Below, one piece after another: positions 1 to 8,087 of a stretch of DNA of 64,000 nucleotides. How positions within the stretch are numbered: position 1 is the stretch's first letter; every line of letters starts with the position of its first letter. The notes under the pieces were generated by a model, which ran no database searches, was not told the origin of the DNA, and saw only the letters and a program-made list of their open reading frames with translations. The stretch comes from Paludibacter sp. (GTDB taxonomy: Bacteria; Bacteroidota; Bacteroidia; Bacteroidales; Paludibacteraceae): NCBI GenBank assembly GCA_019163375.1, contig JAFLKK010000005.1, forward strand, positions 283,511-347,510. Reading direction: 5' to 3'. Made by a program: the position numbers and the translations under genes.

Positions 1-1
1 C

Positions 2-454
2 GAAAAAACCAGACATGCTACTGAAAGATTCCGGAGCGGATTCAACTGCTCTCAATCTGTGATATCGGCATTTGCCGAAGATTTTGGATTATCGAAAGAT
101 AGTTGCCTCCGACTGGCAAGCCCTTTCGGATCGGGCATTGCCCGCATGCAGGAAACCTGTGGAGCCATTACAGGGGCTTTAATGGCTATCGGACTCAAAT
201 ACGGCAAAGGCGAAAACGGTAGTGAAGACGATAAGGCATTAGCCTATAAACACTCGTTATTTCTTATCAATGAATTCAAAAGCCGGAACAACACAATTTG
301 TTGCCGCCAGTTGCTGGATGAGCATGATATAAATTCACCCGAAGGAATGGCTAAAATTATGGAATTGGATTTATACTACACCCATTGTTTGAAATACATT
401 CAGGATGCGGTTGAAATAACTGAGGCTGTCTTGTCTGACAAGGATACACATTAA
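2..454 (+). CDS. C_GCAxxG_C_C family redox-active protein (5' truncated by window edge)
   Basis: The reading frame is open from base 2, so the gene starts before the window; the GTG at 59 is probably internal because the upstream codons read GFNCSQSV, the usual N-terminal motif of this family. About 150 residues are visible. Cysteines follow the family pattern: the GFNCSQ cysteine, then CGAITGA (the CGAxxGA signature), then a CC pair before RQLL and a last Cys in HCLKY. Family members are small putative redox-active or metal-binding proteins, often sitting near oxidoreductases; no reaction has been assigned to most of them. The next gene starts 9 bases downstream on the same strand, so the two may be cotranscribed. 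The family assignment is fairly sure, the function is not. Confidence 0.8.
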   Translation, partial: EKTRHATERFRSGFNCSQSVISAFAEDFGLSKDSCLRLASPFGSGIARMQETCGAITGALMAIGLKYGKGENGSEDDKALAYKHSLFLINEFKSRNNTICCRQLLDEHDINSPEGMAKIMELDLYYTHCLKYIQDAVEITEAVLSDKDTH

Positions 455-463
455 AGAAAACGA

Positions 464-967
464 ATGATGTCCGGAGTAAATCACAGTAAACAATTACTGA
501 TAGCAGGCGCATTATTCACCTTGCATAATATTGAAGAGACGGTTGGATTGGTTCATTTTGTATATCCAACCCATTTACCTTTAGGTCTGCGTCCTCATAA
601 TTCCAATGCAGTGATCTTAGCCATTGGGTTGACGACTATCATTGCCTGGCTGCTTATTATGTGGGCCAATAGTCAACCAAAAGAATCGAACCGAAAAAAC
701 CTGCTGACCATATTGGTGTCGGTATTTATCGTCAATGCCGTGTTCCCGCATATTGTTGGAACAATTGTTCTACAACGTTATTTCCCGGCGGTGATCACAT
801 CGGTTGTGTTGTATCTTCCCTATTCGTTTTGGTTGATGCCAAAACTATATCGTTCGTATACATCACGCTTCGATTTTTATATCCTTATCACAGGAGGCTT
901 GTGTCTGGCCCTTGTTTTAGTTTTAGTGCTCCATTTCTTTGTAAATATTTATTTACATTATCTGTAA
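464..967 (+). CDS. HXXEE domain integral membrane protein
   Basis: A 167-residue, very hydrophobic protein with about five predicted membrane segments. The sequence HNIEE at residues 21-25, near the end of the first hydrophobic stretch, is the signature of the HXXEE domain family; later conserved-looking Asn and His residues (VNAVFPHIVG) sit in another membrane segment, as in that family, where they are thought to line a possible active or metal site within the membrane. The function of the family is unknown. Two ATG codons lie in tandem at 464 and 467 and either could be used. It follows the cysteine-rich redox protein by 9 bases, suggesting a two-gene transcript. Identification rests on the motif and topology. 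Confidence 0.75.
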   Translation: MMSGVNHSKQLLIAGALFTLHNIEETVGLVHFVYPTHLPLGLRPHNSNAVILAIGLTTIIAWLLIMWANSQPKESNRKNLLTILVSVFIVNAVFPHIVGTIVLQRYFPAVITSVVLYLPYSFWLMPKLYRSYTSRFDFYILITGGLCLALVLVLVLHFFVNIYLHYL

Positions 968-1058
968 TTTCACGAAAGCGGTTATTCAATTATAAATTTT
1001 TCTGAATAATTGTTCTCTAAAATATGGATTTGCTATTTCATAAAAACTAAAATTTCAG

Positions 1059-1066
1059 TACATTTG
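1059..1066 (+). promoter_or_regulatory. Putative -7 element for the MaoC-like gene
   Basis: TACATTTG matches the Bacteroidetes -7 consensus TAnnTTTG and lies 58 bases before the ATG at 1125. A TTTG at 1029-1032 is 26 bases upstream, longer than the usual 19 or so, so the -33 element is uncertain. Confidence 0.5.
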
Positions 1067-1124
1067 TACTCAAATTAATAGAAACATCACTTTATATCTT
1101 CAGAAATTAAACGCTTCAGAAATA

Positions 1125-1589
1125 ATGAGTAAAATTGTCATCAATAGCTTCGCCGAATTTGAAAAATTTATTGGTCAGGAATTAGGAGTATCAGATTATA
1201 TAACGATTTCGCAAGATCAGATTAATTTGTTTGCTGATGCCACCCTGGATCACCAATGGATACATATCGACACCGAAAAAGCTAAAAATGAGAGCCCTTA
1301 TAAAACAACCATCTCACATGGTTTTTTGAACATCTCAATAATGCCTTTTTTGTGGAATCAGATAGTAGAAGTAAATAACTCGAAACTAACTGTAAATTAT
1401 GGTATCGAAAGTCTTCGTTTTAATCAACCGGTGTTGGTAAACAGCGAAGTGCGTCTGCGTGCTAAACTAAAATCCTTATTAAATTTGAGAGGAATTGCAA
1501 AAGCTGAAATTCAGGTATCACTCGAAATAAAAGACAATCGTAAAACTGCTTTGGACGCAACCATCGTATTTTTGTATCACTTTATGTAA
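1125..1589 (+). CDS. MaoC family (R)-specific enoyl hydratase-like protein
   Basis: A 154-residue single hot-dog-fold protein. The hydratase-2 active-site pattern is present: D42 and H47 in LDHQWIHID, followed by the HG at residues 65-66 (TISHGFL), which is the order seen in (R)-specific enoyl-CoA hydratases and NodN-like proteins. Such enzymes hydrate trans-2-enoyl-CoA (or ACP) thioesters. The N-terminal segment (FEKFIGQELGVSDY) also matches NodN/MaoC-type proteins of Bacteroidetes. The gene stands alone, with its own probable promoter upstream and a strong terminator downstream, so the context gives no pathway. The substrate is unknown; NodN-like homologue is an equally acceptable label. 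Confidence 0.85.
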   Translation: MSKIVINSFAEFEKFIGQELGVSDYITISQDQINLFADATLDHQWIHIDTEKAKNESPYKTTISHGFLNISIMPFLWNQIVEVNNSKLTVNYGIESLRFNQPVLVNSEVRLRAKLKSLLNLRGIAKAEIQVSLEIKDNRKTALDATIVFLYHFM

Positions 1590-1638
1590 TTATTTTCGGG
1601 GATTAACTCCTCCTACCATTATACAAGTACCTATTCAG

Positions 1639-1686
1639 TCCACCCGTTTGTTGAAAAAAACTCAACAAATGGGTGGATTGTTTTGT
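1639..1686 (+). terminator. Rho-independent terminator after the MaoC-like gene
   Basis: The arms 1639-1654 and 1662-1677 pair over 16 bases with a single G-T wobble around a 7-base A-rich loop, followed by a T-rich tract (TTGTTTTGTT). Confidence 0.8.
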
Positions 1687-1843
1687 TATATTGTTTTTAA
1701 TCAACGAACTTCTAAACGAAACAAAAACGGCAGATTAGTAAGCATAACTTCCTGTTTTATATAAAATTATTACGTTTTGATTAAATAATCTTATCAACCA
1801 AAACCTTTTTCTTTTTCAACCGTTTTAGGCTGAAAAAGAACTT

Positions 1844-3871
1844 ATGTATACTACTCAACACAAACATACTAATCCACTTATTCTGCAAAGCAGTCCGTAC
1901 TTGCTGCAGCATGCTCATAACCCGGTAAACTGGTATCCATGGGGTGCCGAAGCATTGGAAAAAGCGAAGAAAGAAAATAAGTTGATACTCATCAGCATTG
2001 GTTATGCGGCTTGTCATTGGTGCCATGTAATGGAACACGAGAGTTTCGAAAACGAGCAGGTTGCCGATTTTATGAACGAGCATTTCGTATCCATAAAGGT
2101 AGACCGGGAAGAACGTCCCGACATTGATCAGGTATATATGAACGCTGTTCAGCTGCTAAGTGGTCGTGGAGGCTGGCCGCTCAACTGCATTGCCCTACCC
2201 GATGGGCGACCCATATACGGTGGTACTTATTTCCCCAAAGCAGAGTGGTTGGATATGCTGGCACAGGTTGCTAACTTTGTAACCAGCTATCCCGAAAAAG
2301 CTGAACTACAAGCCAAAACACTTACTGATGGTGTTCAGAATACCGAATTGATCTATAGTGCCAACTCAAAAAGCGAGCTAAGCATAAATGATTTGGATAC
2401 GGTTTTTGAGAACTGGAAAAAAGACATCGATTTTGTGTGGGGTGCCACTAAAGCTGCTCCTAAATTTCCCTTGCCTGCGGGACATCAATTTCTGTTGCAT
2501 TATCATCACCTCACCCACAACGCTGACGCACTAAAAGCAGTACTTGTAACGTTAGATAAAATGAGTGAAGGAGGTATTTACGACCAGATAGGTGGTGGTT
2601 TTTCGCGCTACTCGGTAGACGAGGTTTGGAAAGTGCCACATTTCGAAAAAATGCTGTACGACAATGCTCAATTGGTGAGCCTGTATTGTGCAGCCTATCA
2701 ACAAACAAAGAATCCCGTCTACAAACAGACAGTGATTGAAACACTGGCATTTGTTCAACGCGAATTAACGTCACCGGAAGGTGGATTTTATGCCTCGTTG
2801 GATGCCGATAGTGAGGGTGTAGAGGGCAAATTCTATGTTTGGACTTACGATGAACTGAAAATGATGTTAGGCTCTTCAGCCAACATAATAGGTGATTATT
2901 ACAGTGCTACACAAAAGGGAAATTGGGAAAAAGGACAGAATATTCTTCACCGAACTTCGTCCGACCGTGAAATTGCCCAAAAGTATTCTATTTCAGAAAC
3001 TGAACTGAATAAACTAGTTTTGAAAGCAAAACAGATCGTCCTAAATGAACGTGCGAATCGCATTCGTCCGGGTTTGGATGATAAATTACTGACTTCGTGG
3101 AATGCACTAATGATAAAAGGATATGTTGATGCTTACCGTGTTTTTGATATACAGGAGTATTTGGATATTGCACTGAGGAACGCTGAGTTGATACTTTCCA
3201 ACATCAAAACCACTGAATATTGCTTATCGCGAAATTTCAACATGGGCAATACAGCTATCAATGGCTTCTTAGACGATTATGGTTTCACAATTCAAGCATT
3301 TATCACTATCTACCAGGCCACCTTTGACGAAAAATGGTTGAATGAGGCGCAGCAATTGACTGCCTATGCTTTGGATCACTTTTATGATACGAAAAGTGGC
3401 ATGTTTTATTACACATCCGATGTTGATCCTTCGTTGATAGCCCGCAAAATGGAATTGTCGGACAATGTGATTCCGTCTTCCAATTCCGAAATGGCTAAGA
3501 ACCTGTTCATTTTGGGTCAATACCTGTACAATGACGACTATATTGAAAAAGCAACACAAATGCTCAACAATATAAAAGAAAACGCGATTGAACACGGCAC
3601 CTATTACGCCAATTGGGACGTTCTGATGGCTTGGATGGCGAGTGCACCTTACGAGATAGCGATAGTTGGAAACGACTGTGAAGCAATGCGCAGGGAATTT
3701 GACAACCATTATCTACCCAATGTGTTTTTGTCGGGTGGAAAAACCGAAGGAAGCTTAGAAATGCTTAGTGGCAAGTTAGTAGAAGGCGAAACAACAATTT
3801 ACGTGTGTAGAGACAAACAGTGTCAACGACCGGTGACAGAAGTGAGCGAAGCATTAAAACTAGTAAAATGA
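1844..3871 (+). CDS. DUF255 / thioredoxin-domain protein (YyaL, SSP411-like)
   Basis: A 675-residue protein, the usual full length of the family. The N-terminal part (about residues 5-165) is the DUF255 thioredoxin-like domain, with the conserved NPVNWYPWG segment and the CHWCHVM motif (Cys57 and Cys60) in place of a CxxC of standard thioredoxin. The rest resembles the alpha/alpha barrel of N-acylglucosamine 2-epimerase-type proteins (segments such as [17 protein letters not shown] and [14 protein letters not shown]). Homologues occur from bacteria to human spermatogenesis-associated protein 20; the biochemical role is unsettled. The protein has no signal peptide, so it is probably cytoplasmic. 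The gene is monocistronic, with a terminator before it. Confidence 0.9.
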   Translation: MYTTQHKHTNPLILQSSPYLLQHAHNPVNWYPWGAEALEKAKKENKLILISIGYAACHWCHVMEHESFENEQVADFMNEHFVSIKVDREERPDIDQVYMNAVQLLSGRGGWPLNCIALPDGRPIYGGTYFPKAEWLDMLAQVANFVTSYPEKAELQAKTLTDGVQNTELIYSANSKSELSINDLDTVFENWKKDIDFVWGATKAAPKFPLPAGHQFLLHYHHLTHNADALKAVLVTLDKMSEGGIYDQIGGGFSRYSVDEVWKVPHFEKMLYDNAQLVSLYCAAYQQTKNPVYKQTVIETLAFVQRELTSPEGGFYASLDADSEGVEGKFYVWTYDELKMMLGSSANIIGDYYSATQKGNWEKGQNILHRTSSDREIAQKYSISETELNKLVLKAKQIVLNERANRIRPGLDDKLLTSWNALMIKGYVDAYRVFDIQEYLDIALRNAELILSNIKTTEYCLSRNFNMGNTAINGFLDDYGFTIQAFITIYQATFDEKWLNEAQQLTAYALDHFYDTKSGMFYYTSDVDPSLIARKMELSDNVIPSSNSEMAKNLFILGQYLYNDDYIEKATQMLNNIKENAIEHGTYYANWDVLMAWMASAPYEIAIVGNDCEAMRREFDNHYLPNVFLSGGKTEGSLEMLSGKLVEGETTIYVCRDKQCQRPVTEVSEALKLVK

Positions 3872-4024
3872 TTTTGAGTGAATGAAATGAATAAAAACAA
3901 CCCAACCTACAACAGACACAATGGAATACAAATCATTCAGGTTGAAAAAACAAACGCTACAAAGTAAAAAATCAATCATGTAAACCGTTGTGCTGCTGTG
4001 GTTATAACAATAAAACGATTCGAA

Positions 4025-4720
4025 ATGAAAAATGTATTAATAATAAACGCCCATCCCGAGAAAGCATCTTTCTGTTCAAGTTTAAAAAACACAGCCCGAG
4101 AGTTTTTCTTAGCAAAGGGATATGAAGTAAAAGTGAGTGACCTGTATGCCATGAATTTCGATCCGGTTGGAGATAGATCTGATTTTAAATCGGTTGCCAA
4201 TCCTGAGTTTTTCAAATATCAGGCCGAACAGTTGAGTTCTTATCGTAACAACGATTTTGTGGATGCTTTAAAGGATGAAATGGACAAACTGGAGTGGTGT
4301 GATTTATTGATTTTCAATTTTCCACTTTGGTGGTTTGGTTTACCTGCCATTTTGAAAGGGTGGGTCGACCGTGTTTTTGCCATGGGATTTGCTTATGGAG
4401 GTGGTAAAGGCATCTATGACAAAGGTATTTTTAAGGATAAAAATGTATTTATTACCATGACTACCGGCGGCCCGAAACATACTTACACTGACGATGGAAA
4501 CAATGGAGATATCAATATGATATTATTCCCTATCCAACATGGTATATTTTATTTTACTGGCATGACAGTATTTCAACCGTTTATCAGTTGGGGTCCGGCT
4601 CGTGCCACAGAGCAAGAGTTGAAAGGTGAAATTGAACGTTACAAGGATTATCTGAATAACTTTGAGATGCAAAACCCTATATACACCAATAAAAAGGTAG
4701 AAATGAAGTACTACTTCTAA
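4025..4720 (+). CDS. NAD(P)H oxidoreductase, flavodoxin-like fold (NQO/MdaB type)
   Basis: The open frame starts at a GTG at 3998, but homologues begin with the beta strand NVLIINAHPE, so the ATG at 4025 (residue 10 of the longer frame) is taken as the start, giving 231 residues. The phosphate-binding region follows INAHPEKASFCSSL, and the second core segment is LIFNFPLWWFGLPAILKGW, typical of FMN- or FAD-dependent quinone reductases and the related KefF/KefG proteins. The expected activity is two-electron reduction of quinones or similar electrophiles with NAD(P)H in the cytoplasm. There is no partner gene next to it. It is followed by a terminator. Family is secure; the natural substrate is not. 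Confidence 0.88.
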   Translation: MKNVLIINAHPEKASFCSSLKNTAREFFLAKGYEVKVSDLYAMNFDPVGDRSDFKSVANPEFFKYQAEQLSSYRNNDFVDALKDEMDKLEWCDLLIFNFPLWWFGLPAILKGWVDRVFAMGFAYGGGKGIYDKGIFKDKNVFITMTTGGPKHTYTDDGNNGDINMILFPIQHGIFYFTGMTVFQPFISWGPARATEQELKGEIERYKDYLNNFEMQNPIYTNKKVEMKYYF

Positions 4721-4747
4721 CTAATTAATTGTATTTCAATAGTGAAT

Positions 4748-4789
4748 AAATTGGCCGGATTTCTTAATTGATTTTCGGCCAATTTGTTG
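4748..4789 (+). terminator. Terminator-like hairpin after the flavodoxin-fold oxidoreductase
   Basis: A perfect 10-base stem (4748-4757 with 4776-4785, AAATTGGCCG) with an 18-base T-rich loop, ending in TTTGTT. Confidence 0.65.
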
Positions 4790-4864
4790 CTTAATAATAC
4801 GTTCTATCGTTGTAATAGAGCAAAGTTTATGTTGAACAGAGGGAATCATGTAAAATAATGTTCA

Positions 4865-4872
4865 TATCTTTG
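4865..4872 (+). promoter_or_regulatory. Putative -7 element for the GNAT gene run
   Basis: TATCTTTG is an exact match to TAnnTTTG, 54 bases before the GTG at 4927. No clear -33 TTTG is seen at the expected distance. Confidence 0.5.
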
Positions 4873-4926
4873 TAAACATAAATACGCATAATTGAGTAAC
4901 CCGGTTTATCCGAAAAATAATAAGTA

Positions 4927-5439
4927 GTGAATAATCAAGAGGAATTCATTTATATCGAACCGAATCAAGATGTATCAGCGATAGTAAAAGTGTTGAACCT
5001 GTCTCACGGAACGATAGCCGGAGATTTTAATTTCACGAAAGAAGATAATCCCACAAACAATGCCTTCATCGACGAAAAAACGCTGAGAGAGCAATTAAAC
5101 AATGGAATAGAGCTCTACGGGTTGAAGATGAATAACCATTTAGTAGGCTGCATAGCTATCGAAAAATCAAAACGAGAACCCGGCACCTATTATATCGAAA
5201 AAGTATCCGTATTACCGGAGTTTCGTCATCAGGGAATTGGCGTTCGATTAATGGATTTTGCGACAGCAAAGATTAAAGATGCAGGTGGTCAGATTATTTC
5301 CATCGCCCTTATTGACTCCAACACTAAGCTTAAAAAGTGGTATTTATCGCAAGGATTTATAGAAACCGGGTTTAAAGATTTTGAACATTTACCATTTAGA
5401 GTTTGCTTTATGCGTAAAGAATCTATTGTTCAATACTAA
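4927..5439 (+). CDS. GNAT family N-acetyltransferase
   Basis: A 170-residue protein starting at GTG, which is the only plausible start (MNNQEEFIYIEPN). Residues around 95-115 carry motif A of the GNAT fold, VLPEFRHQGIGVRLM, with the Q-x-x-G-x-G acetyl-CoA pyrophosphate-binding loop, preceded by the beta strand YIEKVSV and followed by a helix and a conserved WYLSQGF-like segment near the C terminus. GNAT enzymes transfer an acetyl group from acetyl-CoA to an amine; the acceptor cannot be predicted. It leads a compact same-strand run with an unknown acidic protein (12-base gap), a second GNAT and a shikimate-dehydrogenase-like gene. Confidence 0.88.
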   Translation: MNNQEEFIYIEPNQDVSAIVKVLNLSHGTIAGDFNFTKEDNPTNNAFIDEKTLREQLNNGIELYGLKMNNHLVGCIAIEKSKREPGTYYIEKVSVLPEFRHQGIGVRLMDFATAKIKDAGGQIISIALIDSNTKLKKWYLSQGFIETGFKDFEHLPFRVCFMRKESIVQY

Positions 5440-5451
5440 AATTGTCGAGTT

Positions 5452-6252
5452 ATGTTTGAAGAGGAAGAAGATGAAGATGATTACAAAATGTCGGAATTAG
5501 AAAAATGGTACGACAATAATTTCGCCTATTTTAATCGAGCCTCTAAAACTGAGCCGGGGCTTGATCTGGACATTACGCTTTTTTACAACAACACTTATTG
5601 TCCGGTAATGAAAGAGTTTGCACCTGCTGTGCGTAAACTCATGTATAAACAGTATCCATTACTCGAAACGGAGTTCAGACCAATGGTGATGGATCATATC
5701 AACTGGATGGTTTCAAAGGCCGGACACCGACTTCTGTTGATGCTCAATATTTTAGTTCAGGATCAAAAAGAGGGAGTCAACCTTCGTGAAAAATATCCTG
5801 ATTTTGAAAGTTGGATTGATTTTTACGCCCGACCGCCCGAACCACCTGCTCCCGATTACCATTTTCTGGATAATAATCCATTATTGTTTAATGCACTAAC
5901 GGAGGAACAAATAAAAGAAATTGCGGAGGAAGAATGGGAATCTGACACTAAACATTTCAATAAAGTAGAAGGATTAAAAAAAGAGTATTATGATTTAATT
6001 CAGCCCCTTGTTCTCAAGTACTATCCGGCACTGCAAGATTTGGATTATGATGGGTGGATCATCTATGCCGTTGAAATACGCGAAGAGTATGAGGACTATA
6101 AACTTCGCTGTGAGCATGTCGACTCTTTTATTGAATATGAAATGGACGAAGAAGACATTCATCTGACTTACAAAGAATTTTATAAAAAATTCAGTCTTAA
6201 GTTTCATGAAAAATGGGAAAGAGATCATCCAACAACAGAACCTGAAAAATAA
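5452..6252 (+). CDS. Acidic hypothetical protein between two GNAT genes
   Basis: I do not recognise this 266-residue protein. It opens with a run of Glu and Asp (EEEEDEDDY), is acidic and rich in Tyr, Phe and Trp throughout, and has no signal peptide or membrane segment. Two halves have a similar rhythm (LMYKQYPLL near residue 65 and LVLKYYPAL near residue 185, each followed by a W-I or W-M segment), which suggests an internal duplication of a helical unit. An alternative start is the Met at residue 13. It lies 12 bases after the first GNAT, and its TAA shares its last base with the ATG of the next GNAT, so it is almost certainly translated as part of that operon. Confidence 0.75.
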   Translation: MFEEEEDEDDYKMSELEKWYDNNFAYFNRASKTEPGLDLDITLFYNNTYCPVMKEFAPAVRKLMYKQYPLLETEFRPMVMDHINWMVSKAGHRLLLMLNILVQDQKEGVNLREKYPDFESWIDFYARPPEPPAPDYHFLDNNPLLFNALTEEQIKEIAEEEWESDTKHFNKVEGLKKEYYDLIQPLVLKYYPALQDLDYDGWIIYAVEIREEYEDYKLRCEHVDSFIEYEMDEEDIHLTYKEFYKKFSLKFHEKWERDHPTTEPEK

Positions 6253-7073
6253 TGACTACAAAACCATTCACCATGCAATTCGAACCAATAAGCTATCATG
6301 ATCTGGAAGAAATACGGATTTTACAACCCCACGACTGGGCGGATATAGTCCCTGACATTGAGTTTTATATCCATTCATCGTTTTGTCACCCTATAAAAGC
6401 GGTAATCGACCATCGCATCGTTGGAACGGGGACATTGATTATTTTCGAAAACAGCTGTTGGATAGCCCATATCATTGTGGGTGACCGACACCGAAACAAA
6501 GGTATCGGCTCCGCCATTGTCAACGAATTGCTTATGACCATCCGCGATAAACCGATAGCCAGCTGTTCGCTTATTGCCACTGAACTTGGAAAGCCGGTGT
6601 ATATAAAAGCCGGATACAGAACTGTGGCGAGCTATTCTTTTATGGAAAGAGAAAAGCCATGGATGCCTGATCTTATCTCGGAAAATATAATTCCATTTGA
6701 GGAAAAATACCGCGCTATGGTTTACGAACTGGATCGACAAATATCCGGCGAAAAACGTGACGGACTCTTGAATGACTTTTTGCCAAACACAATACTATAC
6801 GTAGAAAACAACACCTTATTAGGATATTACGTGCCCGATCTAAAGGAAGGATTTATATTTGCAGACACAACCAAAGCAGGCTTAGCATTGATGCAACTTA
6901 AATATGCTGTGATTGATAAAGCTGTACTTCCTACTGAAAATACTGCCGGCGTTGAGTTTTTACGGAAAAACGGATTCGTAGAGCGACGAACCATGACGCG
7001 TATGATTCTTGGCGACGATCTCCCCTGGCAACCCCAAAAAGTATTTAGTAGAATTGGTGGAAATATGGGATAA
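6252..7073 (+). CDS. GNAT family N-acetyltransferase with C-terminal extension
   Basis: A 273-residue protein. The acetyl-CoA loop appears as VGDRHRNKGIGSAIV at about residues 76-90, with the usual W-I-A-H-I-I-V strand before it. The segment after residue 130 is a second domain that again ends in a GNAT-like strand/helix pattern (LMQLKYAVIDKAVLPTEN, then VEFLRKNGFVERR), so this may be a tandem GNAT in which only the first half keeps the binding loop. The start overlaps the upstream stop by one base (TAATG), indicating translational coupling. The acceptor substrate is unknown. Confidence 0.85.
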   Translation: MTTKPFTMQFEPISYHDLEEIRILQPHDWADIVPDIEFYIHSSFCHPIKAVIDHRIVGTGTLIIFENSCWIAHIIVGDRHRNKGIGSAIVNELLMTIRDKPIASCSLIATELGKPVYIKAGYRTVASYSFMEREKPWMPDLISENIIPFEEKYRAMVYELDRQISGEKRDGLLNDFLPNTILYVENNTLLGYYVPDLKEGFIFADTTKAGLALMQLKYAVIDKAVLPTENTAGVEFLRKNGFVERRTMTRMILGDDLPWQPQKVFSRIGGNMG

Positions 7074-7111
7074 GAAACGTTAGATTATGTACAATTAAAA
7101 AATAAAGCCAT

Positions 7112-7972
7112 ATGAGCCATCCACTAACAATAAGTAGTCAGACTGTTCCGCTAAATACGCAAACATTGTTTTTGCTATCTACATCGGGCAGCCAGTCGTC
7201 CATTGAGAAACACAACAAAGCCCTGCAGAAATTAGGTGCCAACATTGTTTACTTCACCTTTGGACATAAAATAACTGCCGAAAGCTATGCACATCTGCTT
7301 AGATCGCCCATCATGCTTGGTGGTGCCGTAACGGGACAAGGTTTAAAATCGAGCATTATACCTTATATCGATAAAATAGAGGAATTGGCAAAAAGCACCG
7401 GCGCTGTGAATACGGTAGTAAACATAGGCGGTAAGCTTTACGGATACAATACGGATGCTTTTGGTTTTGAAACGGCTTTGCAAAATCATTTCAAAAGTTC
7501 GGGTATCCACATCAAAACAGCTGTCATTTATGGCAATGGCGGCGTATCGGGTGTAGCGGCGCATGTACTTCGTAAGTTGGGCATAGATGTGACCATGACC
7601 GGTAGAAATGCCGAACGCGTAAAACCGAAAATGGAAGAGTTGCAGTTGAAGAAATTCGACGGACCTTATGATCTGGTCGTAAATGCCACTCAAGTGTCAT
7701 CGACCGACATTGATAATGTGCCCAGTCTTCTGGATGTACTGTCGGGTTGTAAAATGGTTTTCGATCATAATATGCCCGAAAAAGATGAGCGAACCAATTA
7801 TCTGAAGGAATATTGCGATAGCAATGGCATCTACTTTATTCCGGGAAAAAATATGTACGTTCCGCAAATGATTAAACAATGGAAACTGTTTCTGGATGGA
7901 GCCGATTGCAAAGGCTGTCAACTCAAGGTGACAGAAGAAAACATTGCCAAAACATGGGAACTGGAAGTGTAA
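7112..7972 (+). CDS. Shikimate dehydrogenase family protein (AroE-like)
   Basis: A 286-residue protein with the two AroE domains. The N-terminal substrate domain has an S-x-S...HN pattern (STSGSQSSIEKHN), a lysine at residue 79 in GQGLKSS that lines up with the catalytic Lys, and GAVNTVV at 97-103. YNTD at 112-115 supplies the catalytic Asp. The NADP domain begins at about 137 with VIYGNGGVSGVAAHVL, and the final helix keeps a Gln (PQMIKQWKLF). The substrate-binding strand normally ending in V-T-x-P-x-K is altered to GGAVTGQGLK, so this may be a paralogue acting on quinate or another hydroxy acid rather than the biosynthetic enzyme. It ends the GNAT gene run. Confidence 0.8.
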   Translation: MSHPLTISSQTVPLNTQTLFLLSTSGSQSSIEKHNKALQKLGANIVYFTFGHKITAESYAHLLRSPIMLGGAVTGQGLKSSIIPYIDKIEELAKSTGAVNTVVNIGGKLYGYNTDAFGFETALQNHFKSSGIHIKTAVIYGNGGVSGVAAHVLRKLGIDVTMTGRNAERVKPKMEELQLKKFDGPYDLVVNATQVSSTDIDNVPSLLDVLSGCKMVFDHNMPEKDERTNYLKEYCDSNGIYFIPGKNMYVPQMIKQWKLFLDGADCKGCQLKVTEENIAKTWELEV

Positions 7973-7991
7973 AAGCAATAGTCAAAAAACG

Positions 7992-8032
7992 AATCGGGCT
8001 GAATTTCAACGAAGAAATTCAGCCCGATTTGT
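7992..8032. terminator. Bidirectional terminator between convergent genes
   Basis: Perfect 16-base arms at 7992-8007 and 8014-8029 with a 6-base loop; it lies between the + strand AroE-like gene and the - strand ygiQ gene and could serve both. Confidence 0.75.
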
Positions 8033-8087
8033 AAATTAATCAGTATAGCTGACTTGTAACTATCAACTATCAACTCATAACTATTCT

